Positions 1 to 6,205 of a DNA stretch of 15,767 nucleotides are shown piece by piece (positions within the stretch are counted from its first letter, which is position 1; every line of letters begins with the position of its first letter). Made by a program: the position numbers and the translations under genes. The DNA is from a bacterium (GTDB lineage Bacteria; Auribacterota; UBA3054). The stretch is from positions 1 through 15,767 of the forward strand of contig JAFSWV010000141.1 in assembly GCA_017444325.1 (NCBI GenBank), given 5' to 3'. The notes under the pieces are model-generated. The model ran no database searches, was not told where the DNA came from, and saw only the letters and a list, made by a program, of their open reading frames with translations.

Positions 1-280
1 ATGTACGGGATACTTCATATGAGAAATCAACATGTCCCGGAGTATCCACAAGATTCAGCATATACTCTTCGCCGTTGTCAGCGATGTACTTCAAACGGAT
101 AGCTTTAACTTTGATGGTGATGCCGCGCTCTTTCTCCAGCTCCATGCTATCGAGGACCTGCTCGCTCATCTCTTCCTGACGCAAAGCACCCGTCATCTCG
201 ATCATCCTGTCGGCCAGTGTCGACTTACCATGATCGATATGAGCTATGATACAAAAATTACGAATATGACTCTGATCCAT
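1..280 (-). CDS. lepA: Elongation factor 4 (LepA), N-terminal part, cut by window edge
   Basis: LepA is a ribosome-dependent GTPase that back-translocates or remodels stalled ribosomes. The window holds its first 93 codons, starting MDQSHIRNFCIIAHIDHGKS. The G1/P-loop AHIDHGKST is at residues 13-21, the switch I region ERGITIK is at 51-57 and the G3 motif DTPGH is at 79-83, all in the expected order and spacing for the translational GTPase family. The start is the ATG at 278-280, which gives the usual LepA N-terminus. It lies 2 bp after the stop of the hemW fragment on the same strand, so the two were probably co-transcribed. The gene continues beyond base 1 and no C-terminal domain can be judged. 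Confidence 0.95.
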   Translation of the reverse strand, partial: MDQSHIRNFCIIAHIDHGKSTLADRMIEMTGALRQEEMSEQVLDSMELEKERGITIKVKAIRLKYIADNGEEYMLNLVDTPGHVDFSYEVSRT

Positions 281-282
281 AT

Positions 283-846
283 CTAAATAAAACGCATGAA
301 GACCTGATTGCCGAGCAGTCTCGCTCCCTTCGTCAGTCTGATCCCCGCAGACGACCTTTCAACAAGACCATCCCTCATAAGATCACTTATTTCATGCCCA
401 AATCTATCTTCGAATTTTACATTAAATATACGGGAGATGTCATCAAATCTGACACCTTCAGACGTCCTCAGTGCCAGCATGATAGTCTCTCCCATCATCT
501 TCTCATCATCCAGTTCCTCTCTGAAATCCACTGAATCAAGAGGATCATCGATGTAGCCCTTAAGATCATCGGTATTGGCAAAGCGTTCTCTCCCGACACA
601 CGAGTGAGCAGCGACACCGAAGCCGTGATAATCATGACGATGCCAGTATTTGAGGTTATGCTGACACTCAAGACCAGGAAGCGCCCAATTGGAAATCTCG
701 TACTGCTCAAAAGGAAGTCCTGCCCTATCGACAGCATCATAATCATCGGCCGCCATATCATCACTGAGCGGGGCATGCTTTCCTAAAGTGATGCTCCTTG
801 CCAGCGGCGTATCTTCTTCAAGGGTCAGAGCATACATGGAGATAGG
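283..846 (-). pseudogene. hemW: HemW (radical SAM, HemN-like) C-terminal fragment
   Basis: The readable part ends at the TGA at 283-285 and contains the typical mid-to-C-terminal HemW/HemN-like sequence: ISMYALTLEEDTPLA, then YEISNWALPG, NLKYWHRHDYHGFG, and a C-terminal winged-helix-like region (RLTKGARLLGNQVF). HemW proteins are about 380 residues. The N-terminal radical-SAM half with its CxxxCxxC cluster motif, roughly 190 residues, is absent. In this frame homology starts at about base 843, and a TGA lies at 853-855 just upstream. An ATG at 835-837 could start a 184-residue product but would have no catalytic half. There are no internal stops or frameshifts, so the piece is not decayed. 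It is either half of a fresh deletion or half of a mis-assembled join with the glutamine synthetase fragment at 818-1768. HemW is a haem chaperone related to coproporphyrinogen oxidase. Confidence 0.85.
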
Positions 847-1768
847 AGAGGTTCAGTTCCTCGAACATGGGAGCCAGCTCGAACTGGGCGGGCGCCACCT
901 CGTTGTGGCGCGTCTTGGAGGGGATCCCAAGTTTCCACAGTTCCTCCTCCACTTCCGTCATAAAATTCAAAATTCTGTTTTTGATTGTGCCGAAGTAATG
1001 GTCCTCAAGCTGCTGATGCTTGGGGCTCGGCGCGCCGAACAATGTTCTGCCGGTCAAGAGCAGGTCCGGCCTGGAAAGATAAAAGCTCTTGTCGATCAGG
1101 AAATACTCCTGCTCCGGGCCCAGCGTAATGGTAACCTTCTCGTCCTTCTTGCCGAAGCACTTCATCAGGTGCTTGGTAGCCTGCGAAAGGACCTGCATGG
1201 ACCTCAAAAGCGGCGTCTTCTTATCCAGCGCTTCGCCGGTGTAAGCGCAGAAGGCCGTGGGGATGCAGAGCGTGGCGCCGTTGCCGTGGCGCTTGATAAA
1301 GGCGGGCGAGGTGGGATCCCAGGCGGTGTAGCCTCTGGCTTCGAAGGTGGAGCGGATGCCGCCGGAGGGGAAGCTGGAGGCGTCCGGTTCGCCCACGATC
1401 AGGTTCTTTCCTGAGAAGGTCTGTATTGGAAGGCCGTTCTTAATTTCAAGGAAGGCGTCGTGCTTTTCCGCCGTGGAGCCCGTCAGAGGCAGGAACCAGT
1501 GAGTGTAGTGCGTGGCTCCCCTGTCGCTGGCCCAGCGGCGCATGGCGTGCGCCACTTCGCCTGCGATCGAGGGATCCAAAGGCTGGCCCTGGTCTATAGT
1601 CTGCAGCAGTTTCGCGTAGGTGTCATGAGGAAGATATTCCTTCATGGCGGATTTAGTGAAAACGTCCGAGGCGTAATCGGCTTCCTTGAAAGCCTCACCC
1701 GCGAAGGGCGCGCAGCCCTTGAGGCCCGCGACTTTGGAAACTGCAGCTTTTCTGGCGCAACTGTTCAT
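818..1768 (-). pseudogene. glnN: Type III glutamine synthetase (GlnN), N-terminal 300 residues, truncated
   Basis: Glutamine synthetase makes glutamine from glutamate, ammonia and ATP. The start is the ATG at 1766-1768, preceded by AGGAG (1775-1779) with a 6-nt spacer; the open frame running upstream to 1837 is not needed. Landmarks of the large GSIII family are WFLPLTGSTAEKHDAF (91-106), SSFPSGGIRSTFEARGY (131-147), the glutamate/metal-site strand GPEQEYFLID (217-226), and HNEVAPAQFELAPMFEE (288-304). GSIII proteins are about 700 residues. Here identity ends near residue 306, and a short out-of-family tail runs into the hemW sequence to a TGA at 818-820. The remaining catalytic domain is missing, so this product should be inactive. 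The intact ribosome site, sigma-54 promoter and lesion-free frame suggest a functional gene in the source organism, with the truncation either very recent or an assembly artefact. Confidence 0.9.
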
Positions 1769-1813
1769 TTTTTTCTCCTGATGGTTGATGAAAATAGTTG
1801 TCGCCACATATAA

Positions 1814-1829
1814 AGCAAAAGGTGTGCCA
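1814..1829 (-). promoter_or_regulatory. Sigma-54 promoter of the glutamine synthetase gene
   Basis: Read on the minus strand the sequence is TGGCAC (1829-1824), ACCTT, TTGCT (1818-1814). This matches the RpoN consensus TGGCAC-N5-TTGCW at every specified position, with the invariant GG and GC dinucleotides 12 bp apart as required for the -24/-12 elements. The predicted start point is near 1803, giving a leader of about 35 nt before the ATG at 1768. Sigma-54 control of glutamine synthetase under nitrogen limitation is established in other bacteria. Transcription from here would need an NtrC-like activator. Confidence 0.85.
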
Positions 1830-1883
1830 AACTCCAAAAGTCCCCGTTTTTCCGCCTTTCCGCCCTACGCGCCCGTCCCACCG

Positions 1884-1898
1884 TTACATTTTTTGTAA
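1884..1898. promoter_or_regulatory. Proximal activator site, perfect inverted repeat TTACA-N5-TGTAA
   Basis: TTACA at 1884-1888 and TGTAA at 1894-1898 are a perfect 5-bp inverted repeat around TTTTT. The centre is about 88 bp upstream of the predicted start point of the glutamine synthetase promoter, the usual range for NtrC-like enhancer sites. The same 14-base core occurs upstream of the asparagine synthetase/gltB operon at 4804-4817. The binding protein is not identified. Confidence 0.65.
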
Positions 1899-1915
1899 TA
1901 AACCTCTACCCGCTC

Positions 1916-1930
1916 ATACATCAAATGTAA
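1916..1930. promoter_or_regulatory. Distal activator site, ATACA-N5-TGTAA
   Basis: ATACA (1916-1920) and TGTAA (1926-1930) match the proximal inverted repeat in 9 of 10 half-site bases. The centre-to-centre distance to the proximal site is 32 bp, about three helical turns, so both would lie on the same face of the DNA. The operon at 4961 has an identically spaced pair. Confidence 0.55.
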
Positions 1931-1956
1931 ATAGAAACGTTTTTATCCGCCATATC

Positions 1957-2808
1957 TCAAACTGATTGGATTCTCGCTTTTAAACCGGGGATCTCTATGG
2001 AATCAAGTCTGGTGAAAGCAAAGCATTTTTTACCCAGATCCTTCAATGATGCGCCTGACAGATACAGGTCTTTATCGTCTATTATGAGAAAGCGATCATG
2101 AAAAGCCGCACTTTCCAATATTTCCAATTTCCCATACTGCTCCTGAAAACGCTTAACATCGCTTTGGGCAAGATCGTTTCCTTTTTTGGAAGTGACTATC
2201 TTGAGTTGAACCCCGTTCCCTTTCTTCGCCAGCATCTCCAAAGTCGTAATATTAACGTAATTGTCGATCAAAATGATCGACTCCTTAGCCGATAAGATAT
2301 ACTTGGTCACGAAAACATCCGCGTCAAATACCTGACCGTCGTAGAATACGCCCTGTCTCGGAGGTAGAGATGTCTTCACGAAGAAATCAACACTTTGCTG
2401 CAGTTTCTCAATATGCGTGTCATGTTTGGACAATTTATGTTCTACTTGTTCAAGTCGATTGTTTATGCTGTAACCTCTAAGAAGATGTTCTTTTAATATT
2501 TTGGTTGCCCATCTTCGAAATTGGGCACCGCGTAAGGACTTTACTCTGTAACCAACCGATATTATTACGTCAAGACTATACAACGTTAATGGACGGCCCG
2601 GAATAATATTGTGCAAAATTTGCACATTATTATTTTCGCTGCATTCTTGTTCTCGAAATACATTGTTAATATGTTTTGTTATGACGCTTCGTTCCCGCTG
2701 GAATAGTTCGCACATTTGAGTTTGGGAAAGCCAAACGGTATCTTGGTCAAGACGCACGTCCAGTTTTATCTTTTCGTCTGGTTGGTAGATTATTATCTCG
2801 TTTTTCAT
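1957..2808 (-). CDS. RhuM-family protein with C-terminal HDRF (PLD-like) domain
   Basis: This is a 283-residue protein of the virulence RhuM family. Residues 1-115 carry the family signature: an N-terminal KxxIxxYQ-like strand, TVWLSQTQMCELFQRERSVITKHINNVF read in two adjacent blocks (24-51), then LDVIISVGYRVKS (79-91) and GAQFRRWATKILKEHL (94-109). A coiled-coil-like stretch (about 115-142) leads to a second domain with DNYVNITTLEML (182-193), HDRFLIIDD (237-245) and SGASLKDLGKKCFAF (251-265), a module often fused to RhuM and ORF6N proteins. It resembles phospholipase-D-like folds, but the HxK is replaced by HDR. The start at 2808 has no strong Shine-Dalgarno sequence. RhuM genes are common in accessory DNA and near defence or toxin genes; their biochemical role is unresolved. 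The gene is transcribed alone, with its own promoter upstream. Confidence 0.85.
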   Translation of the reverse strand: MKNEIIIYQPDEKIKLDVRLDQDTVWLSQTQMCELFQRERSVITKHINNVFREQECSENNNVQILHNIIPGRPLTLYSLDVIISVGYRVKSLRGAQFRRWATKILKEHLLRGYSINNRLEQVEHKLSKHDTHIEKLQQSVDFFVKTSLPPRQGVFYDGQVFDADVFVTKYILSAKESIILIDNYVNITTLEMLAKKGNGVQLKIVTSKKGNDLAQSDVKRFQEQYGKLEILESAAFHDRFLIIDDKDLYLSGASLKDLGKKCFAFTRLDSIEIPGLKARIQSV

Positions 2809-2824
2809 GTTTCTTGGGCCTGTA

Positions 2825-2846
2825 GTGAATTTTAAAGTTCATTCAC
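2825..2846. promoter_or_regulatory. Possible operator: inverted repeat GTGAAT-N10-ATTCAC
   Basis: A perfect 6-bp inverted repeat (2825-2830 and 2841-2846) sits directly downstream of the -10 box and covers the predicted start point of the RhuM gene. A protein bound there would block initiation, so autoregulation is conceivable. A perfect 6-bp repeat alone is weak evidence. Confidence 0.3.
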
Positions 2847-2875
2847 ATAATATGGAACAAAAGGCAAGAAAGCAA
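2847..2875 (-). promoter_or_regulatory. Sigma-70-type promoter for the RhuM gene
   Basis: On the minus strand TTGCTT (2875-2870) is followed after exactly 17 bp by TATTAT (2852-2847), a 5/6 match to the -10 consensus. The start point would lie near 2840, about 32 nt before the ATG at 2808. Confidence 0.55.
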
Positions 2876-2945
2876 GTTTTTACGCCGTTTCTATTAATTT
2901 TGCATGCGCGTGTAAAAAAAACAGCCAGGCAAATGACTCTAAAAC

Positions 2946-2980
2946 AAAACGACCGGCCGCGGAATGCGGCCGGCCGTTTT
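2946..2980 (-). terminator. Strong rho-independent terminator after the SUMF1-like gene
   Basis: GC-rich arms CCGGCCGC (2953-2960) and GCGGCCGG (2966-2973) enclose the 5-nt loop GGAAT, extended by flanking A4/T4 runs, so the hairpin can act on both strands. It lies 25 bp beyond the stop of the gene at 3005-4678. A second small inverted repeat, CCTTAACG ... CGTTAAGG at about 2985-3010, overlaps that stop codon. Confidence 0.85.
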
Positions 2981-3004
2981 GAAACCTTAACGCTTAACTT
3001 CTCG

Positions 3005-4678
3005 TTAAGGAACTAGAACCACACGGAAGCCGTATCCGCTGTTGGTGTTGTACGACGGGTCGTTGGCGCCCCGGTAGGCCGATCGGCAATCGCCCGCGCC
3101 GTAATAGCAGCTGCCGCTGCGAAGGTAGCGCTGAGTACCTTCAGCAGGTCCTACCGGATCCGTGACCGGATCGCTGGACCATTTTGAGTTGTAGTCCCAC
3201 CAATCCAAACACCACTCCCAAACGTTGCCGTGCATATCGTACAATCCCCATTTATTCGGCAGATATGAACCGACTGCCGCCGTGCCTTCGTTTTCACCGC
3301 CGTTATAAGAATAGCGGCCGAGTTTGTTCATGTTGCCGTCTTCATATCTGTTGGTAAGATTATTACCATCGTTCAGCGCGGTGGTCGTTTTCGCTCTGCA
3401 GGCGTATTCCCACTGGGCTTCTGTGGGAAGATCGAAATCTTTGCTTGTCTTGGCACGGAGCTTGCCCAGGAAGGATTCTTCATCGACATCGCTGTCGGCC
3501 GGCCAGCCGGCGCCTTTTTCCGCTCCCCTGATCATATTGAAGGAAACGCATTCCACAGGCCGCGTATTGCCGGAATGATATGAAGGATTGCTGCCAGTGA
3601 TCGTTTTATATTGCCCCTGAGTAGTCTCAAAGACGCCAATGAAAAGGTCCTTTGTTAGAGTGACCTCATGCTGGAGCTCATCAGGGTATCTTCCCAACTC
3701 GTCGATGGGAGAGCCCATGATGAATTTGCCTGACTGGATCTTTCTCAGGACCATTTTTGTGGTCTTGTATTCGTCCGCCCAGCCGCCGTCCGGCACAGAA
3801 TCAAGATAGCTTATGTCGCCGCTTGTGAGATCGACCACCATATAAAGATCACTAGGAGGAGGAGGCACTTCCTCGATCTCCACTCTGACCTTCATGTCGT
3901 CGGTCACAAGGCCGTAGAAGGTTTCGCCCGGCATCCAGATGGTTTTGTATTTTCCTGCTCCGGGGAGGGTGCCGTCGGAGCCATCTTTGGTCAGCGTTCC
4001 CTTCTCGATTAAGTCGAAGGAAGTCTCACCGTTATCGGTGGAGCCGTAGAATTTCACTTCAAGGCCGTAGGGATTATCGCTTTCGATAGTGAAATTGATG
4101 ATGACGCTTCTGTCGAAAGGCCACATCTGCATGCATTTGACTTCCGTAACGGAACTTTCCGCCTTGACGCTCAAAGCGCTCACGGAGAGCAGCGTGACGA
4201 CCATGAGCAAACTCTTAACGCGTTTGCGCAGAAAGAACGCCGCCGCCAAACCCAAAAGCATTAGGCCGGCCGGTTCGGGCAGGATCGTCACCAACCTGGA
4301 AAATAATCTGTGCTCTGTGTCGCTTACGACGGTTTCAACAAGAAGGTAGGTGTCATCGGTCGGGAAATCCTTGTAATCTTCGGCGGTGTAGTCCCAGGTG
4401 GCAGTGCCTTCCACCGGCGTTGCAGAGTAGTCCGTGAAAATACTGGCCGCTATCTCCGGGTTAAGCGTGTCCTCCACAATGATCTTCAGAGACTTGGGTT
4501 CTCCTTCCGTCATGGCGCTGCTGTAGGCCAGAGGATCGGTGGGATTAAGAAGGATCGGTTCCTCCGTGATCGCGTTCCCGTCGAAATGAAAGGAATCGGA
4601 CCAGAGGGAAGTATCCGCCATAAGCGCGCCAGCGAAGGCAAGCGATGCCATAATCAAAACAGCGATTAGTTTTTTCAT
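3005..4678 (-). CDS. Secreted SUMF1/FGE-like protein with an internal PEP-CTERM segment
   Basis: This 557-residue exported protein looks like two proteins in one frame. Residues 1-21 are a signal peptide (MKKLIAVLIMASLAFAGALM, then ADT). Residues 22-133 are a small beta-rich domain. Residues 134-153 are a complete PEP-CTERM sorting signal: PEPAG, a hydrophobic helix, then RKR, the arrangement normally found at an extreme C-terminus. Immediately after it, 154-173 read like a second signal peptide (VKSLLMVVTLLSVSALSVKA). Then come a beta-sandwich-like region (175-270), a proline linker (272-276) and a formylglycine-generating-enzyme/SUMF1 domain (about 310-557) with MGSP, LPTEAQWEYACRA, GLYDMHGNVWEW, RSGSCYYGAGDCRSAYRG and GYGFRVVL. 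The paired active-site cysteines of true FGE are not in the canonical spacing (C524 and C531 here), so sulfatase activation is doubtful; a surface or structural role is more likely. The start at 4678 lacks a clear Shine-Dalgarno sequence. Confidence 0.85.
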   Translation of the reverse strand: MKKLIAVLIMASLAFAGALMADTSLWSDSFHFDGNAITEEPILLNPTDPLAYSSAMTEGEPKSLKIIVEDTLNPEIAASIFTDYSATPVEGTATWDYTAEDYKDFPTDDTYLLVETVVSDTEHRLFSRLVTILPEPAGLMLLGLAAAFFLRKRVKSLLMVVTLLSVSALSVKAESSVTEVKCMQMWPFDRSVIINFTIESDNPYGLEVKFYGSTDNGETSFDLIEKGTLTKDGSDGTLPGAGKYKTIWMPGETFYGLVTDDMKVRVEIEEVPPPPSDLYMVVDLTSGDISYLDSVPDGGWADEYKTTKMVLRKIQSGKFIMGSPIDELGRYPDELQHEVTLTKDLFIGVFETTQGQYKTITGSNPSYHSGNTRPVECVSFNMIRGAEKGAGWPADSDVDEESFLGKLRAKTSKDFDLPTEAQWEYACRAKTTTALNDGNNLTNRYEDGNMNKLGRYSYNGGENEGTAAVGSYLPNKWGLYDMHGNVWEWCLDWWDYNSKWSSDPVTDPVGPAEGTQRYLRSGSCYYGAGDCRSAYRGANDPSYNTNSGYGFRVVLVP

Positions 4679-4738
4679 TTTATTTTTTTTGTTGAATTAA
4701 TAAGCTTCTCGGAATAGGAAAAACACTGAATAATTCTG

Positions 4739-4744
4739 ATTATA
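4739..4744 (-). promoter_or_regulatory. Candidate -10 box of the SUMF1-like gene
   Basis: A perfect TATAAT is read on the minus strand at 4744-4739, about 60 bp upstream of the ATG at 4678. No good -35 hexamer sits 16-18 bp further upstream. The surrounding DNA is AT-rich, so this is only suggestive. Confidence 0.35.
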
Positions 4745-4803
4745 TTTTATCAAATGCGGCTTTCAGTCCGGCCCGGCCTAAAAAAGGCATGTCGGATCTC
4801 TGA

Positions 4804-4818
4804 TTACATTTTTTGTAT
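4804..4818. promoter_or_regulatory. Distal activator site upstream of asparagine synthetase/gltB operon
   Basis: TTACA (4804-4808), TTTTT, TGTAT (4814-4818). The first 14 bases are identical to the proximal site upstream of the glutamine synthetase gene (1884-1897). The centre lies about 109 bp upstream of the predicted sigma-54 start point. Confidence 0.6.
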
Positions 4819-4835
4819 GTAGAGGCCGCGCAGCG

Positions 4836-4850
4836 GTACACAATCTGTAA
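4836..4850. promoter_or_regulatory. Proximal activator site upstream of asparagine synthetase/gltB operon
   Basis: GTACA (4836-4840), CAATC, TGTAA (4846-4850): 9 of 10 half-site bases match TTACA-N5-TGTAA. Centre to centre with the distal site is 32 bp, the same as in the glutamine synthetase control region. The centre is about 77 bp upstream of the predicted start point, 11 bp (one helical turn) closer than its counterpart there. Confidence 0.55.
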
Positions 4851-4893
4851 AAAGAACGCGGATTTCCCGCTTAAAAAGGGCGTTTGCCGCCTT

Positions 4894-4909
4894 TGGCACG
4901 GCTTTTGCT
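4894..4909 (+). promoter_or_regulatory. Sigma-54 promoter of the asparagine synthetase/gltB operon
   Basis: TGGCACG (4894-4900), GCTT, TTGCT (4905-4909) is a full match to the RpoN consensus TGGCACG-N4-TTGCW. GG at 4895-4896 and GC at 4907-4908 are 12 bp apart. Transcription should start near 4920, giving a 40-nt leader that holds the AAGGAG ribosome site (4949-4954) before the ATG at 4961. Confidence 0.9.
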
Positions 4910-4960
4910 TTATTACTACTGCTCTATAACCATTAACCACTGCAAAACAAGGAGACAACC

Positions 4961-6193
4961 ATGCAGGAACGAGACGACATCGGCGCAAGCCTAGCCAGAT
5001 TTCATGCCGCCCTCAAACAGTCCGGCAGCGGACTGACCGCCTTCGCCAAAAGCCAGTATATGGAAAAATGGCAAAGCGAAACGATCTTTCACGTTTTGAA
5101 GATTCGCACCACCGCAATCAACGCAATGCAGGAATATTTGGTGAATAACGGCATCCTGAATCTGGAAAGAGTCTCCCTTAGCCCTGTTACCGACCCGCTG
5201 GCCCACGACATAGAATACTCCCCCACTCTCAGCTACAAAGGCCAGCCTTACAAGACCACCCACTCAATGATCTATTCGAAGTTCCTGGCCTGCTCCAACC
5301 CTCACCTGAAGGGTGTTTACATCGACTCCCCCAACATCAGGCTGGAACTAGAAAGCCCTGTCGGAGAACAAAGGGGACGCTACCTCATCGACTTCTCGCA
5401 AATGGACATCGAAGTTAGGAGAGACAAGTTCGTTTCCCTGGAGGAATATTTCAACGAAGTCGAGAAAGTCAAAAAGATCCTCAAAGAAGATCTTGACAAA
5501 GCCCTGGGTTTCTTCGAGGACCTTATCATCCACACGGTGAAAGCCCTGAAGGAGAAGAACGAAGCGGATCTTTCCGCCCTGGGCGTCAAGCTTGAAGTCC
5601 CGACTAAGCCTTTCCCCTCGTTTTTCCTCGACGAAGCGAAGAAGAAAGCCGCGGGCGGTTCCGTGGAAAAATTTTTGGGCGAAACTTGCGGCAGCCAGTT
5701 CTTCTGGATCAAGGGCATACTGCGCGAGAACTACGACCTGGTCTACCCTTACCTCAAAGCCGACGGCAGCAAGCGCGATCCGGAGGACATCCCCTCCACC
5801 GACATCTACAACTACGACCTCTGCGCCCAGAGCTCCCTTCTCAAGGGCGGCATGGGCGGAGCCTTGGAAGTTTTGTCCGGCGCCGTCAGGGAATGGCTCT
5901 ATGAGCCGATCATCGCGAGACTCATCGACAACAAGATCATACCCGAAGCGCCGCAGTTCGACCGTAGCGGAGAGATCACCAACATCGAGAAGCTTAGCGG
6001 ATACGCTCCCTTCCTGGCGGTGGCCGGCATGAAGGGACCGGACGGCGCTCCCCTCTTCCCCTCGACCTTCGGCGGCGGCATCGGCGTGGAAAGATTCCTG
6101 TACGCGCTCCTGAAGGGCCCCGTCATCAAAAAGATCGACGACGTGACGCTTTTCGGCAAGAACCCCGACTCCTACCCCGTTTATATTTTCTAA
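4961..6193 (+). CDS. Asparagine-synthetase-like class II aaRS paralogue (AsnRS-related, no anticodon domain)
   Basis: This 410-residue protein is built on the class II aminoacyl-tRNA synthetase catalytic fold without the N-terminal OB-fold anticodon-binding domain of AsnRS/AspRS. Visible landmarks are LSPVTDPLAHD (73-83), KTTHSMIYSKFLA (98-110), a motif 2 region SPNIRLELE...IDFSQMDIEV (123-152, Arg127), ENYDLVYPY (256-264), LSGAVREWLYEPIIARL (305-321) and motif 3 GGGIGVERFLYALLKG (371-386, Arg378). These match from memory the archaeal asparagine synthetase related to AsnRS, which makes asparagine from aspartate, ATP and ammonia. An insertion (about 185-255) makes it longer than the archaeal form of about 300 residues. 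The start is fixed by AAGGAG 6 nt upstream of the ATG. It is followed 12 nt later by gltB and preceded by a sigma-54 promoter, which fits an ammonia-assimilation role. Family assignment is good; the exact substrate is inferred. Confidence 0.8.
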   Translation: MQERDDIGASLARFHAALKQSGSGLTAFAKSQYMEKWQSETIFHVLKIRTTAINAMQEYLVNNGILNLERVSLSPVTDPLAHDIEYSPTLSYKGQPYKTTHSMIYSKFLACSNPHLKGVYIDSPNIRLELESPVGEQRGRYLIDFSQMDIEVRRDKFVSLEEYFNEVEKVKKILKEDLDKALGFFEDLIIHTVKALKEKNEADLSALGVKLEVPTKPFPSFFLDEAKKKAAGGSVEKFLGETCGSQFFWIKGILRENYDLVYPYLKADGSKRDPEDIPSTDIYNYDLCAQSSLLKGGMGGALEVLSGAVREWLYEPIIARLIDNKIIPEAPQFDRSGEITNIEKLSGYAPFLAVAGMKGPDGAPLFPSTFGGGIGVERFLYALLKGPVIKKIDDVTLFGKNPDSYPVYIF

Positions 6194-6205
6194 ACGAAAA
6201 GAAAA

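Noticed and set aside
788..1414. Plus-strand frame opposite the glutamine synthetase fragment
   Set aside because: The minus-strand frame carries clear GSIII motifs; the plus frame is a shadow.
4135..4220. Separate gene start for the SUMF1-like half at the internal ATG (residue 159)
   Set aside because: No good ribosome site precedes it, and starting there would remove the positive charge of the second signal peptide; the continuous frame is kept as one gene and the oddity reported as a finding.
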